Part shown: positions 5,464 to 5,514 of the stretch, one piece after another
Numbering within the stretch: the first letter of the stretch is position 1
Layout of the letters: each line of letters begins with the position of its first letter
From: an uncultured Eubacteriales bacterium
GTDB lineage: Bacteria > Bacillota > Clostridia > Oscillospirales > Oscillospiraceae
Length of the DNA stretch: 5,514 nucleotides
Direction: 5' to 3'
NCBI GenBank assembly: GCA_900556535.1
Contig: USPI01000101.1
Coordinates: 1-5,514, forward strand
The notes under the pieces: generated by a model
What the model saw: the letters and a program-made list of their open reading frames with translations, nothing else
Told to the model about the DNA's origin: nothing
The model's database searches: none
Program-made: the position numbers and the translations under genes

Positions 5464-5499
5464 ATTAAGGCTGTACCGCTTGGTACAGCCTTAATTTTT
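5464..5499 (+). terminator. Intrinsic terminator of the cysteine desulfurase gene
   Basis: TTAAGGCTGTACC (5465-5477) pairs perfectly with GGTACAGCCTTAA (5482-5494) around a GCTT loop, and an extra A-T pair (5464/5495) closes the base. It is followed by a T-rich run starting TTTTTA and a further T tract near 5503. It starts 11 nt after the stop codon. Confidence 0.94.
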
Positions 5500-5514
5500 A
5501 CTCTTTTTTATCCG

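Overview
The window is an ordinary chromosomal housekeeping segment, probably from a GC-rich member of the clostridial Bacillota (Oscillospiraceae/Ruminococcaceae-like; this is inferred). Supporting signs are AGGAG-type ribosome binding sites about 8 to 10 nt before the start codons, two textbook sigma-A promoters in AT-rich islands, the short ACT-only SerA typical of clostridia, an MtaB-type methylthiotransferase, and a cysteine desulfurase with a short active-site loop. I see no mobile element, phage gene, CRISPR array, tRNA or rRNA.

Layout. Bases 1-186 hold no convincing gene: a GC-rich nested inverted repeat (12-58), then an AT-rich promoter region. A small flavodoxin (187-660, +) follows and ends at a strong hairpin terminator (669-698), which it shares with the convergent serC-serA unit. 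On the minus strand the order of transcription is mtaB (4292-3006), serC (2948-1863), serA (1870-704). serC and serA overlap by 8 nt. serC has its own perfect-consensus promoter, whose -35 box contains the mtaB stop codon, and no terminator separates mtaB from serC. A cysteine desulfurase gene (4322-5452, +) diverges from mtaB across only 29 bp and ends at a strong terminator (5464-5499).

Function. SerA and SerC catalyse the first two steps of L-serine synthesis from 3-phosphoglycerate; no serB is present here. Serine is the carbon precursor of cysteine, cysteine desulfurase releases cysteine sulfur as a persulfide, and MtaB is an Fe-S radical SAM enzyme that inserts sulfur into tRNA. A serine to cysteine to sulfur to tRNA-thiolation theme therefore links the genes, but shared regulation is inference.

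The most interesting part is the compact regulatory architecture. The desulfurase promoter (TTGACC, 17 bp, TATAAT) lies entirely inside codons 4-13 of mtaB. The two opposing Shine-Dalgarno sequences are the two arms of one 11-bp palindrome, and a perfect 12-bp palindrome sits beside it at the predicted transcription start. I found no evidence of a wholly new biological system.
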